IMG/VR virus record: IMGVR_UViG_3300022856_000053 | Coordinates: 1-20,712 of that record | Origin: a virus | Direction: 5' to 3' (one strand) | Length of the DNA stretch: 20,712 nucleotides | Shown here: in pieces, positions 1 through 8,552 of the stretch | Numbering within the stretch: position 1 is the first letter of the stretch | Layout of the letters: every line of letters starts with the position of its first letter | Program-made: the position numbers and the translations under genes | The notes under the pieces: model-generated | Databases searched by the model: none | Told to the model about the DNA's origin: nothing | The model's input: the letters and a program-made list of their open reading frames with translations, nothing else

Positions 1-1
1 A

Positions 2-1108
2 CGTATCTTATGCGCTAGGGAAATACAGAAGTCTATTAAGCAGTCAGTACATCAACTGTTAAGCGACCAGATACAAGTATTAGGCTTGGGTGCTTTTTAT
101 ATAGTGCTAGAGTCGGAGATACGCGCTATAAATGGTACACAAATAAACTTTGCAGGATTGGCTACTAACACGGTAGAAAGTATTAAATCATTTGAAGGTG
201 TCGATATAGTATGGGTAGAAGAAGCGCAGACGGTAAGTAAGCGTAGTTGGGATATATTAACTCCAACGATACGTAAACCTGATTCAGAGATCTGGGTAAC
301 CTTTAATCCTAACGTTGATACAGATGATACTTATCAGCGGTTTGTTATTAACACAGCAAGTAACGCAATAGTTAAAAAGATCAACTGGCAAGACAATCCA
401 TACTTTCCTAAAGTATTAAACATTGAGCGGCTTTATGCTAAAGAACACAATCCTGACTATGCAAATATATGGGAAGGTGAATGTAAGGCTGCAGTAGATG
501 GCGCGATATACAGTAACGAGATAAGAGATGCTCAAGAGAATAGCAGAGTTACTAACGTACCCTACGATCCTATGCTTAAAGTTCATGTTGTGTTTGACCT
601 GGGCTGGAACGATAGTATGTCTATTATTCTATGCCAGCGCGGTGTTAGTGACATCCGTATTATTAACTATATTGAAGACGATCATAGGACTCTTGATTCG
701 TATAGCGCACAGCTTAGAGATTTGAAGTACAACTGGGGGCAGATGTTCTTACCGCATGACGGCAGGACTAAGGACTTCAAATATGGATTGAGTGCTGAAG
801 ACATAATGCGCAAAGCTGGATGGGATGTTCGGATAGTTCCTATTGCAGATATTGAATCTGGCATAAGAATTGCACGGATGAACTTCCATCGTGTTTACTT
901 TGACAACAGTGTTATTAGGTTATTAGAGTCATTGAAAAACTACAGACGGATTATTAACAACAGAACAATGGAAGCAGGCGCACCGTTACATGATGAGTAT
1001 TCTCATGGTGCTGACGTATTCCGCTACATGGCATCAAGTTTAGAGCAGATGAAAAACGAGTCTTGGGGCGGTGATGCAATTAAATACACAACAAAAGGTA
1101 TTGTTTAA
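2..1108 (+). CDS. terL: Terminase large subunit, 5' end outside window
   Basis: ATP-driven DNA packaging motor and nuclease. The reading frame is open from base 2, so the gene enters from the left. The ATPase Walker A lies upstream and is not visible. The first visible residues (CAREIQKSIKQSV) match the segment that follows Walker A in phage terminases. Walker B, DIVWVEEA, is at 203-226, followed by the coupling-type segment WVTFNPN near 293-313. The RNase H-like nuclease domain shows a first catalytic Asp in VVFDLGWND (Asp codon 596-598), a middle HDGRTKDF near 755, and the final Asp in HDEYSHGADVFRY (Asp codon 1013-1015). A TTG at 86 is only an internal codon, not the start. The TAA stop overlaps the portal ATG by one base. 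Family assignment (PBSX/terminase_3-like architecture) is from motifs only. Confidence 0.93.
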   Translation, partial: RILCAREIQKSIKQSVHQLLSDQIQVLGLGAFYIVLESEIRAINGTQINFAGLATNTVESIKSFEGVDIVWVEEAQTVSKRSWDILTPTIRKPDSEIWVTFNPNVDTDDTYQRFVINTASNAIVKKINWQDNPYFPKVLNIERLYAKEHNPDYANIWEGECKAAVDGAIYSNEIRDAQENSRVTNVPYDPMLKVHVVFDLGWNDSMSIILCQRGVSDIRIINYIEDDHRTLDSYSAQLRDLKYNWGQMFLPHDGRTKDFKYGLSAEDIMRKAGWDVRIVPIADIESGIRIARMNFHRVYFDNSVIRLLESLKNYRRIINNRTMEAGAPLHDEYSHGADVFRYMASSLEQMKNESWGGDAIKYTTKGIV

Positions 1109-3096
1109 TGAAACTTAACGACAGCGAAGTGTTGGCTAGGATCGAGCAAGAGGAACAAATATCTTACGGTATTAATGACTCTGCCTTATCTGACGACCGC
1201 GCACAGGCTATTGATTATTATCTTGGCGAACTATTCGGCAACGAGGTAGAAGGTCGATCACAAGTTATCAGTACCGACACACAAGAAGTTATTGAAGCTG
1301 CGTTACCCCAATTACTGAAAGTGTTTGTTAGTGGCGATGAAGTTGTTAGTTTTAATCCTAAGAGCAAAGAGGATGTTGCTGGTGCTGAACAGGAAACTGA
1401 TTATATTAACCACGTAGTGATGGAAAAAAACGAGGGCTACAAGGTATTCTATGTTTGGTTCAAGGATGCGCTGCTAAGTAAGAACGGTTACGTTAAGGCG
1501 TATTACAATCCTGAAGTAGATATTACCGAAGAAGATTACGAAGGTATCACAGACGGACAGTTAGGTATGCTGATTGAGAAAGACAACGTTGAGCTACTTA
1601 ATCACACAGCGTATGACGATCCTACATTCAACGCACAAGAGGCTATCGCACGGTCTATGATGACTGGCGAACCCTTGCCACCAGCCCCACAATTGCATGA
1701 TGTAAAGATTAAAGTAACGGAAACTAAAGACGGTATCAGAGTTGAAAACGTAGCACCTGAAAACATTATGGTGTCTATTGATACTACTAGCCCATCATTA
1801 AAAGATTCACGCTTTGTACAGCACCGTGAGATTATGTCACGAGATGACGCAAGTAAAGAGTTTGGTGTAAGCAAGGCTAAGATGGATGTTATATTTGCTG
1901 AGACTAATGATAACTACGAACTAGAATCTATTGCCCGTGATATTTATGATGAAGAGTACGATAGAACAACAGTCGGTAATGATGTATTAGTGCGTGATAC
2001 TTATATGCGAGTTGACAGCCAACTAATGCGGTATGTTGTTATTGGCAACTCTATTGTCTTCAAAGAGAAGGCAGGCGTTGTACCATTTGCTTGCATCACA
2101 CCTATGTTAATGCCCCATAGACACATCGGTCGTTCATACGCTGATCTGACTATGGACATCCAGTTAACCAAGTCTACATTGTTACGTGGACAGCTTGATA
2201 ATATGTACTTGGCTAACAATGGTCGCTATGCTATCAGCTCAAGAGTTAATCTAGACGATATGCTTACATCACGACCCGGCGGTATTGTTCGTGTTGAAGG
2301 TGAACCCGGCTCAGCTATTATGCCGTTAAGTCATCCACCATTACCAGCTTCTGCATTTGGCATGGTTGAGTATATGGACAAGATGAAAGAATCACGCACA
2401 GGCGTAACTGCTTACAATCAAGGCTTAGATGGTAACGCACTGAATAAAACTGCATCTGGTATCAATCAGATTATGACAGCATCGCAACAACGACTAGAGT
2501 TAGTTGCTAGAACATTTGCTGAAACAGGCGTTAAGGATTTGTTTAAGTTAGTACATCGCTTAGTCAGAACTTCTTACACTAAGCCTGACATTGTTAGATT
2601 GCGTAACACATGGGTTAATATTGATCCACGCGCATGGGCTAACCGTAAAGACTTAACCATCTCAGTAGGCTTAGGTGCTGGCAATCGTGATCAACAATTA
2701 GCACACTTAACATCTATTTTACAATTACAAAGAGAAGCGTTAGCGGTTGGAATTACTAGTCCTGATAAGATTTACAACGCATTAGCTAAACTTACACAGA
2801 ACGCAGGCTTTAAAGACCCTGACGAGTTCTGGACTGATCCTGCTGATAATCCACAACCACAAGGTGAACAGAAACCAAGTGAAGCTGAGATTATGATTCA
2901 AGGACAGTTGCAAATTGAACAGCAAAAAGCTCAAGCTAACATGGCACAAGAGCAAGAGCGTTCACGTAACGACATTATTATTGAGCGAGAAAAAATAGCA
3001 TCGCAGGCAGAACTTGAAAGATTCAAGGCTCAGCTTAAAGCGGAAACAGATTTAGCTATCGCAAACATTAAGGCACAAACAAGTATCTATGGATAA
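1108..3096 (+). CDS. Portal protein (SU10/P22-like)
   Basis: Dodecameric portal through which DNA enters and leaves the head, expected at one capsid vertex and docking the terminase. The 662-residue length fits podovirus-type portals, and the gene sits directly after the terminase with a TAATG overlap. Recognisable stretches are the N-terminal YYLGELFGNEVEGRSQ (about residues 38-53), the conserved core VPFACITPMLMPHRHIGRS, and the following helix region with TGVTAYNQGLDGNALNKTA. The last about 80 residues are rich in Gln, Glu and Lys and should form a long helix, as in the barrel of P22-like portals. The assignment to the SU10-like portal family is from memory of family sequences. The portal role itself is secure from position and length. 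Confidence 0.9.
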   Translation: MKLNDSEVLARIEQEEQISYGINDSALSDDRAQAIDYYLGELFGNEVEGRSQVISTDTQEVIEAALPQLLKVFVSGDEVVSFNPKSKEDVAGAEQETDYINHVVMEKNEGYKVFYVWFKDALLSKNGYVKAYYNPEVDITEEDYEGITDGQLGMLIEKDNVELLNHTAYDDPTFNAQEAIARSMMTGEPLPPAPQLHDVKIKVTETKDGIRVENVAPENIMVSIDTTSPSLKDSRFVQHREIMSRDDASKEFGVSKAKMDVIFAETNDNYELESIARDIYDEEYDRTTVGNDVLVRDTYMRVDSQLMRYVVIGNSIVFKEKAGVVPFACITPMLMPHRHIGRSYADLTMDIQLTKSTLLRGQLDNMYLANNGRYAISSRVNLDDMLTSRPGGIVRVEGEPGSAIMPLSHPPLPASAFGMVEYMDKMKESRTGVTAYNQGLDGNALNKTASGINQIMTASQQRLELVARTFAETGVKDLFKLVHRLVRTSYTKPDIVRLRNTWVNIDPRAWANRKDLTISVGLGAGNRDQQLAHLTSILQLQREALAVGITSPDKIYNALAKLTQNAGFKDPDEFWTDPADNPQPQGEQKPSEAEIMIQGQLQIEQQKAQANMAQEQERSRNDIIIEREKIASQAELERFKAQLKAETDLAIANIKAQTSIYG

Positions 3097-3355
3097 AGAG
3101 ATCAATGAGATTAAACGTGGTGAGCAAGCAAATAATGTGCTTAGTAACCCAGAGTTTGTAGCAGCCGTCGGCAGAGTACGTGATGGTATCGTTGCTAGTA
3201 TGACGGCAAGCCCACTTGGTGACGCTGAGACGCACAATCGTTTAGTTATTGGTCTACAACTATTATCGCAGATAGAAAAACAGCTTAAAGACGTAGTAGC
3301 AACAGGTAAGATGGCAACACTGCAAGTGAACGACAAACGGAAGTTATTTAGATAA
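3089..3355 (+). CDS. Small conserved phage protein between portal and scaffold
   Basis: An 88-residue, helical, soluble protein with no signal peptide or membrane segment. It contains VAAVGRVRDGIVASMTASPL followed by LVIGLQLLSQIEKQL and ends with VVATGKMATLQV. This resembles a small family often found between portal and scaffold genes of podovirus-like phages, where no firm function is known to me. It overlaps the portal gene by 8 bases, so translation is probably coupled. A role in head assembly is inferred from position only. Confidence 0.75.
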   Translation: MDKEINEIKRGEQANNVLSNPEFVAAVGRVRDGIVASMTASPLGDAETHNRLVIGLQLLSQIEKQLKDVVATGKMATLQVNDKRKLFR

Positions 3356-3373
3356 CACAACAGGAGTAATACA

Positions 3374-4369
3374 ATGAGTGACCAAGCCCCAATGGAGCAG
3401 TCATCAGCACAAGACAGATTGATGGCAATGCTCGATGTAGCTGACGATGAAATTTTATCCGATGAAGTAATTGAGCAAGAGGAAGTGGATGAACCTGAAC
3501 TTGAACTAGATGCTAGTGAAGATGACGAGCAACTAGACGAAGATTCAGAGCAAGATGATGAACCTGAAACCGATGCTGAAGATGATGAGGACTCGAAAGA
3601 GCAGCCACAAACATTTAAGCTAAAGATTAAAGGTGAGGAAATTGAGAAACCACTAGAAGAAGTCATCAGCTTAGCCCAAATGGGCGCAGACTACACACAG
3701 AAAACACAAGAGGTCGCAGAACAACGTAGACAGCTAGAGGATTACGCTCAGACTATAAAAGTCCAAGAGCAAAGCCTACAGAGTCAGTTTGAAGCACAAC
3801 AGTCTTTTTTAAGTGAAGTCGCTGATATTAAAGCCATTGATAACCAGTTAGCACAATTTGCAAATGTAGATTGGCAAGCATTATCAGACAATGACTTTGT
3901 AGAAGCACAAAAGCTATTCTTTACGCATAACCAACTGCAAGAACAACGCAGACAAGTGACTGCAAACTTAACAACTAAAGCTAACCAAATGCAGCAGCAA
4001 AAAGATGCACAGTTGCAGCAACGAGTCGAACAAGGTAAAGCCATACTAGCCAAAGAGATACCTAATTGGAGTCAAAAGACCAGCCAAGAGATTATTTTAG
4101 CAGGCAAAGATTATGGATTTAACGACGATGAACTCGGAACAATTGTAGATCCACGACACGTAAAGGTTCTACATGACGCGATGCAATGGCGCAAGTTAAA
4201 AGGGAATTCGGTTGTAAAGAATAAAGTATCACAAGCTAAGCCAGTCGTTAAAGCTGGTTCTAAGGATACTAAACAGGAAGCAAGTTTGGCTACACGCCAA
4301 GTACGCGAGCAATTGCGGAAAACAGGTAAGTCGGATTATGCACAAAAACTTATTGAAAATATGATTTAG
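3374..4369 (+). CDS. Capsid scaffolding-like protein
   Basis: Probable internal scaffold that guides coat assembly and then leaves the head. The first about 85 residues are extremely acidic, with Asp/Glu runs. Next comes a short basic-acidic block FKLKIKGEEIEKPLEEV with MGADYTQKTQEVAEQR, a pattern I associate with phage scaffold-type proteins. A long Gln/Glu/Lys-rich stretch predicted to be coiled coil follows (about residues 105-220). The C-terminal end is basic (KLKGNSVVKNK, REQLRKTGK), as is usual for the coat-binding end of scaffolds. The gene lies immediately before the coat gene. The start is set by AGGAG at 3362-3366, 7 bases before ATG. No protease motif was seen. Confidence 0.83.
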   Translation: MSDQAPMEQSSAQDRLMAMLDVADDEILSDEVIEQEEVDEPELELDASEDDEQLDEDSEQDDEPETDAEDDEDSKEQPQTFKLKIKGEEIEKPLEEVISLAQMGADYTQKTQEVAEQRRQLEDYAQTIKVQEQSLQSQFEAQQSFLSEVADIKAIDNQLAQFANVDWQALSDNDFVEAQKLFFTHNQLQEQRRQVTANLTTKANQMQQQKDAQLQQRVEQGKAILAKEIPNWSQKTSQEIILAGKDYGFNDDELGTIVDPRHVKVLHDAMQWRKLKGNSVVKNKVSQAKPVVKAGSKDTKQEASLATRQVREQLRKTGKSDYAQKLIENMI

Positions 4370-4379
4370 GAGAATTAAC

Positions 4380-5333
4380 ATGGCAGTTTCATCCACCAAC
4401 ACCTACACTGGTAAGGGTATTCAAGAGTCCTTTGAGGACGTAATCTTTGATATCTCGCCAGAAGATACACCACTATTATCAGCAGCTAAACGCATGACTG
4501 CTGGACAAACTTTTCACCAATGGCAAACAGATGCTTTAACAGCGGCAGGATCTAATGCACAAGTTGAGGGCGATGACGGTTCATTCGGTACATTAGCAGC
4601 AACAACTGTATTAGGTAACTACACACAGATCGCACGTAAAACAGTACAAATCTCTGGTACATACGATGTAGTTAAAAAATACGGTCGCAAATCAGAAGTT
4701 GCTTATCAACTAATGAAGGCTGGTAAAGAACTAAAACGCGACATGGAGTTTGCTATTGTGCGTAACCAAGCATCTAGCGCAGGCGGTGCAGGTACAGCTC
4801 GTACTACTGCAGGCGTAGAATCATGGATTACAAATTCTGTAGTTCCAACAGGCAATTCTACTGGTACAACTCCAGGCTTCGCAGCTGGTATTGTTGCAGC
4901 ACCTACTGACGGCACACTAGGCACATTTGTTGAGGCAGATTTTAAATCAGCTCTACAACTTGCTTGGGTTGACGGTGGCGAAACATCACTAGTATTAATG
5001 TCACCTAAAAACAAAGCATTGTTTGCTGGCTTCGCAGGTATCGCAACTAAATACAATGAAGTAAAAACTACTAGCCAAGCTATCATCACAGGTGCTGCTG
5101 ATATTTACGTATCAGATTTCGGTAACCATGCTGTTAAACTTGATCGCTTTATGCGTGATACTGCTGTTCTTTGCTTAGACCCTTCTTACGTTGGTTTAGC
5201 TTCATTGCGCCCAATGGAAAAAGTAGAGTTAGCAAAAACAGGTGACTCAAGCAAATACTTGATCACAACAGAGTTTGCTCTTGTTGTACAAAACCCAGAT
5301 GCACATTCAAAAGTGGCAAGTGTAGGCGCTTAG
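4380..5333 (+). CDS. Major capsid protein (SU10-type, HK97 fold expected)
   Basis: Main coat protein of the head. The N-terminal part, GIQESFEDVIFDISPEDTPL (about residues 13-32) and HQWQTDALTAAGSNAQ, matches the SU10 major head protein family (formerly DUF5309). The KYGRKSEVAYQLMKAGKELKRD region fits the long helix of that family. The 317-residue length is usual for it. A Gly/Thr-rich loop around residues 140-180 is probably surface-exposed. The RBS AGGAG lies just after the scaffold stop, and the gene is followed directly by an intrinsic terminator, as expected for a very highly expressed gene. Family name is from memory; coat function is supported by order and sequence. Confidence 0.92.
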   Translation: MAVSSTNTYTGKGIQESFEDVIFDISPEDTPLLSAAKRMTAGQTFHQWQTDALTAAGSNAQVEGDDGSFGTLAATTVLGNYTQIARKTVQISGTYDVVKKYGRKSEVAYQLMKAGKELKRDMEFAIVRNQASSAGGAGTARTTAGVESWITNSVVPTGNSTGTTPGFAAGIVAAPTDGTLGTFVEADFKSALQLAWVDGGETSLVLMSPKNKALFAGFAGIATKYNEVKTTSQAIITGAADIYVSDFGNHAVKLDRFMRDTAVLCLDPSYVGLASLRPMEKVELAKTGDSSKYLITTEFALVVQNPDAHSKVASVGA

Positions 5334-5340
5334 TAAACGG

Positions 5341-5366
5341 TGGGGGAGTTTCGGCTTCCCCATTTT
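5341..5366 (+). terminator. Intrinsic terminator after the coat gene
   Basis: TGGGGGAG (5341-5348) pairs with CTTCCCCA (5355-5362), giving an 8-bp stem with one G-U wobble. The loop is TTTCGG and TTTT follows directly (5363-5366). It lies 7 bases after the coat stop. The short T run suggests partial read-through into the next genes, which have no obvious promoter of their own. This would leave head genes expressed more strongly than the tail genes. Confidence 0.85.
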
Positions 5367-5378
5367 AAAGGTTAATAT

Positions 5379-5705
5379 ATGTCAGTATTTTTTGATTACA
5401 ATCCAGACACTGGTGTCACACAAACGTTTGACTACGATCCAGTTACTGAAAATGTAAATTTAACATCGCACCAAGACTTAGATTTCTTTTTTAAACAGAT
5501 AAAAGATAAGCGTGATAATCCTGAGGCATGGGCTAAAGGTGTGAAAGAATCGTTTGCACATTACGCAACAATACCTGCGGTAGTAGAGATAGAGCTAAAG
5601 AAAAAGGGGATAGATATTAATAACCCTAACCAAACAAAAGAATTGTTAAAAGAAATAAATCAAAATTATCCATATTTAAAAACAACAACTAAGATTATTA
5701 AATAA
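5379..5705 (+). CDS. Conserved phage protein of unknown function downstream of capsid gene
   Basis: 108 residues, no membrane segment. It opens with FFDYNPDTGVTQTFDYDP, then SHQDLDFFFKQIKDKRDN and KGVKESFAHYATIPAVVEIEL, and ends with YPYLKTTTKI. Similar small proteins with a DYDP...HQD...FAHYA pattern occur in the structural regions of many podovirus-like phages, but I know no proven function. The RBS AAAGG lies 8-9 bases before ATG. It is the first gene after the terminator and shares a TAATG overlap with the next gene. A virion or assembly role is inferred from position only. Confidence 0.75.
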   Translation: MSVFFDYNPDTGVTQTFDYDPVTENVNLTSHQDLDFFFKQIKDKRDNPEAWAKGVKESFAHYATIPAVVEIELKKKGIDINNPNQTKELLKEINQNYPYLKTTTKIIK

Positions 5706-7030
5706 TGGATTTAAACGAATTGAAAGAATGTCAGCTTGCAATACATAAGTTTATTGAAGCTAATGATTACAACAGCGCAATGCCTTTGATTTATTCGGTA
5801 TTAGATATATATCCTGATGACGCGGCAACATTAAACTTTCTCGGTTATATATGGCTGGAAACTAAACAAGAATCGCTGGCTTACCAAATTTTTAGGCGTG
5901 CGTTACAAGAGCAACCAAACAATAAATCATTATGGACTTCGCTTGGTCGTGCTTGCCATGAGATGGATAAACCAGAAGAGGCGATTAAATACTTTATTAA
6001 GTCTGCAGAGCTTGATCCGACCTATACGCTTGCATTTTCTAACTTATCAGCTACTTTAGTTCAGCTATCAGAGTGGGAACAGGCAGAGAAAGCCGCTAGG
6101 ACTGCAATAGAGCTATCTATAAGCGATTTAAATGCTCAATTGAACCTAGCACATTGCCTACTAGCTAAAGGCGCGTATAAAGAGGGCTGGCAAGAGTGGA
6201 AAAAATCAGTCGGCACTAAGTTTCGCAAAGACCAAGATTATAATGGTGAAGCATCATGGAATGGTGAGGCTGGTAAGAATTTAGTTATCTATGGTGAACA
6301 AGGTTTAGGCGATGAGATATTCTACGCAAGTTGCGTACACAAAGCTAAAGAGCTATCCGCTAAAGTTTATATTGACTGCGATGCTAGATTAGAGAATTTG
6401 TTTAAACGTAGCTTCCCTGATTGTGAAGTACACGGTACACGGCACTCACCGACACTAGATTGGGATGTAAGCGAGATAAATGCAAAGATACCTATTGGTG
6501 GATTGCCTGAATTTTTCTGCAACGATCCTAAAGAGTTTCCAAACAAGCCGTTCTTAATTGCTGATAGTGAAAAGCGATTAATGTGGCGTGCCTTGTTTGA
6601 TTCATGGAATAAAAAAGTTATTGGCATTACGACACATGGCGGATTAAAGCTAACACACGCCAGACATCGTAAGCTATCAGCTAGTGACTTAGCACCATTA
6701 CTTAAACGTAAAGACATACAATTAGTATCATTGGATTACGCACCTGAATCTAAAATAGATGGCGTTAAATACTTTGACACTGTAATGACATCGCCTGATT
6801 ATGATGATACTGCCGCATTGATTGCCGAGTTAGACATGGTGGTTGGAGTCCCTACTACTGCGTTACATTGTAGTGCAGCGTTAGGGATTAAGACATTGAC
6901 ATTAGTACCTAAGCATCATCAATGGCGATATGCAAGACCAAGTATGCCGTTCTATCAGAAAATGCAATTGATCTACAAAGACAATAAAGAATGGATTGAT
7001 GTTATAAAGCACGCAGAAAAGCAATGTTAA
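5705..7030 (+). CDS. TPR-repeat protein with glycosyltransferase-like C-terminal domain
   Basis: The N-terminal about 165 residues form about four to five tetratricopeptide repeats (for example PNNKSLWTSLGRACHEMDKP at 71-90, then EEAIKYFIKSAELDP at 91-105, and the AYKEGWQEW end at 157-165). The C-terminal about 250 residues look like a GT-B glycosyltransferase of the heptosyltransferase/OGT-associated kind. There is a glycine-rich GEQGLGDEIFYASC at 197-210 and a terminal nucleotide-sugar-type motif GVPTTALHCSAALGIKT at 381-397. Bacterial TPR-GT proteins of this layout modify proteins or build surface glycans; the substrate here is unknown. It is not a normal part of a podovirus head-tail module. 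It overlaps the upstream gene by TAATG and the downstream methyltransferase by 7 bases, so the two are probably made together. Confidence 0.82.
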   Translation: MDLNELKECQLAIHKFIEANDYNSAMPLIYSVLDIYPDDAATLNFLGYIWLETKQESLAYQIFRRALQEQPNNKSLWTSLGRACHEMDKPEEAIKYFIKSAELDPTYTLAFSNLSATLVQLSEWEQAEKAARTAIELSISDLNAQLNLAHCLLAKGAYKEGWQEWKKSVGTKFRKDQDYNGEASWNGEAGKNLVIYGEQGLGDEIFYASCVHKAKELSAKVYIDCDARLENLFKRSFPDCEVHGTRHSPTLDWDVSEINAKIPIGGLPEFFCNDPKEFPNKPFLIADSEKRLMWRALFDSWNKKVIGITTHGGLKLTHARHRKLSASDLAPLLKRKDIQLVSLDYAPESKIDGVKYFDTVMTSPDYDDTAALIAELDMVVGVPTTALHCSAALGIKTLTLVPKHHQWRYARPSMPFYQKMQLIYKDNKEWIDVIKHAEKQC

Positions 7031-7530
7031 TCACAGACGAGTATCGCGTTATGCAAGCGGAGTTACATCAAAACCCTAGTTACGGGGTTGCCAGTCAATT
7101 CTTTGCACCTATTGTTGATGATGTGATTAAAAACTACAACGTCAAAGAGTTACTTGATTATGGCGCAGGAAAATGCAGGTTAAAAGATAGTTTAACGGAG
7201 AACGTTAAATACACTCCGTACGAACCTAGTAATCCTTTATGGGATAAGAAGCCTGAACCATGTGAGATGGTGGCTTGTATTGACGTATTAGAGCATATAG
7301 AACCTGGTTGTTTAACTGATGTGTTGGATGATCTGCAAAGGCTAGTTTTAAAGTACGGATTGTTTACCGTGCATACTAAGCCTGCTGTAAAGATATTACC
7401 TGATGGTCGCAACGCGCACTTAATACAAGAACCTATGAGTTGGTGGCAAGATAAATTTAATAAAAGATTTAAGATAGTAAAACATTTAGAGATGGATAAT
7501 GGCTTTATTGTTTTAGTTAAAAAATTATAA
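7024..7530 (+). CDS. Class I SAM-dependent methyltransferase
   Basis: A 168-residue, compact Rossmann-type methyltransferase. Motif I, the SAM-binding loop LLDYGAGKC, is at residues 43-51. The acidic residue that normally holds the SAM ribose is E67, in YEPSNP. Motif IV, ACIDVLEHIEP, is at 84-94. These match the small methyltransferases that often accompany glycan or small-molecule modification genes. No DNA-methylase catalytic motif (NPPY or PC) is present, so a DNA target is unlikely. Its start overlaps the TPR-glycosyltransferase gene by 7 bases. The substrate is unknown; co-modification with the upstream gene is inference. A second ATG at residue 10 could also be the start. Confidence 0.85.
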   Translation: MLITDEYRVMQAELHQNPSYGVASQFFAPIVDDVIKNYNVKELLDYGAGKCRLKDSLTENVKYTPYEPSNPLWDKKPEPCEMVACIDVLEHIEPGCLTDVLDDLQRLVLKYGLFTVHTKPAVKILPDGRNAHLIQEPMSWWQDKFNKRFKIVKHLEMDNGFIVLVKKL

Positions 7531-7538
7531 GGATTAAA

Positions 7539-8147
7539 ATGGCATTTAGTAATTACAATGAATTGGTTGATACAGTCGCTAGTTACTTAGCACGTAGTGA
7601 TTTGACTAGCATCGTGCCTACTTTTGTACAACTAGCACAAGAGCGTATGACTAGAGATTTAAGAACACGCGAGATGCTTAAACTATCAACTACGACTGCA
7701 ACTGATAGCACTGTAGAATTACCAATTGACTTCTTAGAGATGCGCGAGATTCATTTTCAAGGTAACCCTCCAGTAACATTAGAATATCAAAGTCCTGATA
7801 AGTTTTTCCGCAATCATTTAACAACGACATCTGGACAACCTTATTACTTCACCATTATTGGCTATGAGATGCAATTTGCGCCAACGCCTGACAACAATCA
7901 GGTATTGCAAATGCTTTATTACAACAAGCCAGCATTCATCTCACCAAGTGTATCAAGTAACTTATATCTAGCTAACTATCCTGATGCGCTTTTATACGCA
8001 ACATTAGCTGAAGCAGAACCATACTTGATGAACGATGCTAGATTACAAGTATGGGCAAGTATGTACGAACGCGCTATATCCAACATTATGAACAACGATA
8101 TTGGTAAGAAATTCCCCAATACTGCTTTAAACGTAACTTTAAGATGA
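7539..8147 (+). CDS. Head-tail adaptor protein (SU10 adaptor-like)
   Basis: Connects the portal to the tail. 202 residues, within the usual adaptor range. The N-terminal helix region NYNELVDTVASYLARSDL with TFVQLAQERMTRDLR and EMREI, followed by EYQSPDKFF, is typical of the phage adaptor family seen in SU10- and P22-gp4-related phages. The C-terminal part LANYPDALLYATLAEAEPYL with WASMYERAI is the conserved helical pair of that family. The RBS AAGGA lies 6 bases before ATG. It resumes the normal virion gene order after the enzyme insert. Family assignment is from remembered motifs. Confidence 0.86.
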   Translation: MAFSNYNELVDTVASYLARSDLTSIVPTFVQLAQERMTRDLRTREMLKLSTTTATDSTVELPIDFLEMREIHFQGNPPVTLEYQSPDKFFRNHLTTTSGQPYYFTIIGYEMQFAPTPDNNQVLQMLYYNKPAFISPSVSSNLYLANYPDALLYATLAEAEPYLMNDARLQVWASMYERAISNIMNNDIGKKFPNTALNVTLR

Positions 8148-8156
8148 GGAAACATC

Positions 8157-8543
8157 ATGGCTGAAATTAGTAATTATCTAGAGCAGGCTCTAATCAACGC
8201 AACAATCCGCAACACTACTTATATAAGCCCGGCGACAGTTTATGTTGGTTTGTATACAACTGATCCTACAGACGCTAATACAGGCACAGAAGTATCAGGT
8301 GGCTCTTATGCACGTCAATCAGTAACTTTTGGCGCACCCTCTGACGGCTTATCTGCTAGTGATGCTGACGTAACATTTACGTCAGCTACTGCTAACTGGG
8401 GAACTGTTGGTTGGATTGGTATATTAGACGCTTCTACAAGCGGTAATTTGTTATATCACACAGCTTTAGATGCTGCTAAAACAATTGAAACTAACGACAT
8501 ATTTAAGATTGCATCAAGCAATTTAACGGTTCAGTTAAGTTAA
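8157..8543 (+). CDS. Gp80-like phage appendage protein
   Basis: 128 residues, beta-rich and without a membrane segment. It opens with ISNYLEQALINATIRNTTY and contains the well-conserved TVYVGLYTTDPTDANTGTEV, YARQSVTFGAP and TSATANWGTVGWIGILDA. This pattern recurs in small phage tail-fibre-associated proteins of many siphoviruses and podoviruses (the 'gp80' group). It probably forms a trimeric beta structure at the virion surface or tail. The RBS GAGGAA lies just upstream, and the gene precedes the fibre gene with a 9-base gap. The exact role is unproven. Confidence 0.8.
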   Translation: MAEISNYLEQALINATIRNTTYISPATVYVGLYTTDPTDANTGTEVSGGSYARQSVTFGAPSDGLSASDADVTFTSATANWGTVGWIGILDASTSGNLLYHTALDAAKTIETNDIFKIASSNLTVQLS

Positions 8544-8552
8544 GGGCATAAC

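Noticed and set aside
528-725. + strand frame with hydrophobic segments inside the terminase
   Set aside because: Lies wholly in the nuclease domain in another frame, with no RBS at its start. Hydrophobicity is explained by the T-rich second positions of that frame.
3052-3666. Long antisense open frame, Ser-rich, 204 codons
   Set aside because: It is the complement of the acidic Asp/Glu codon runs of the scaffold gene. It has no RBS and spans three well-supported + strand genes.
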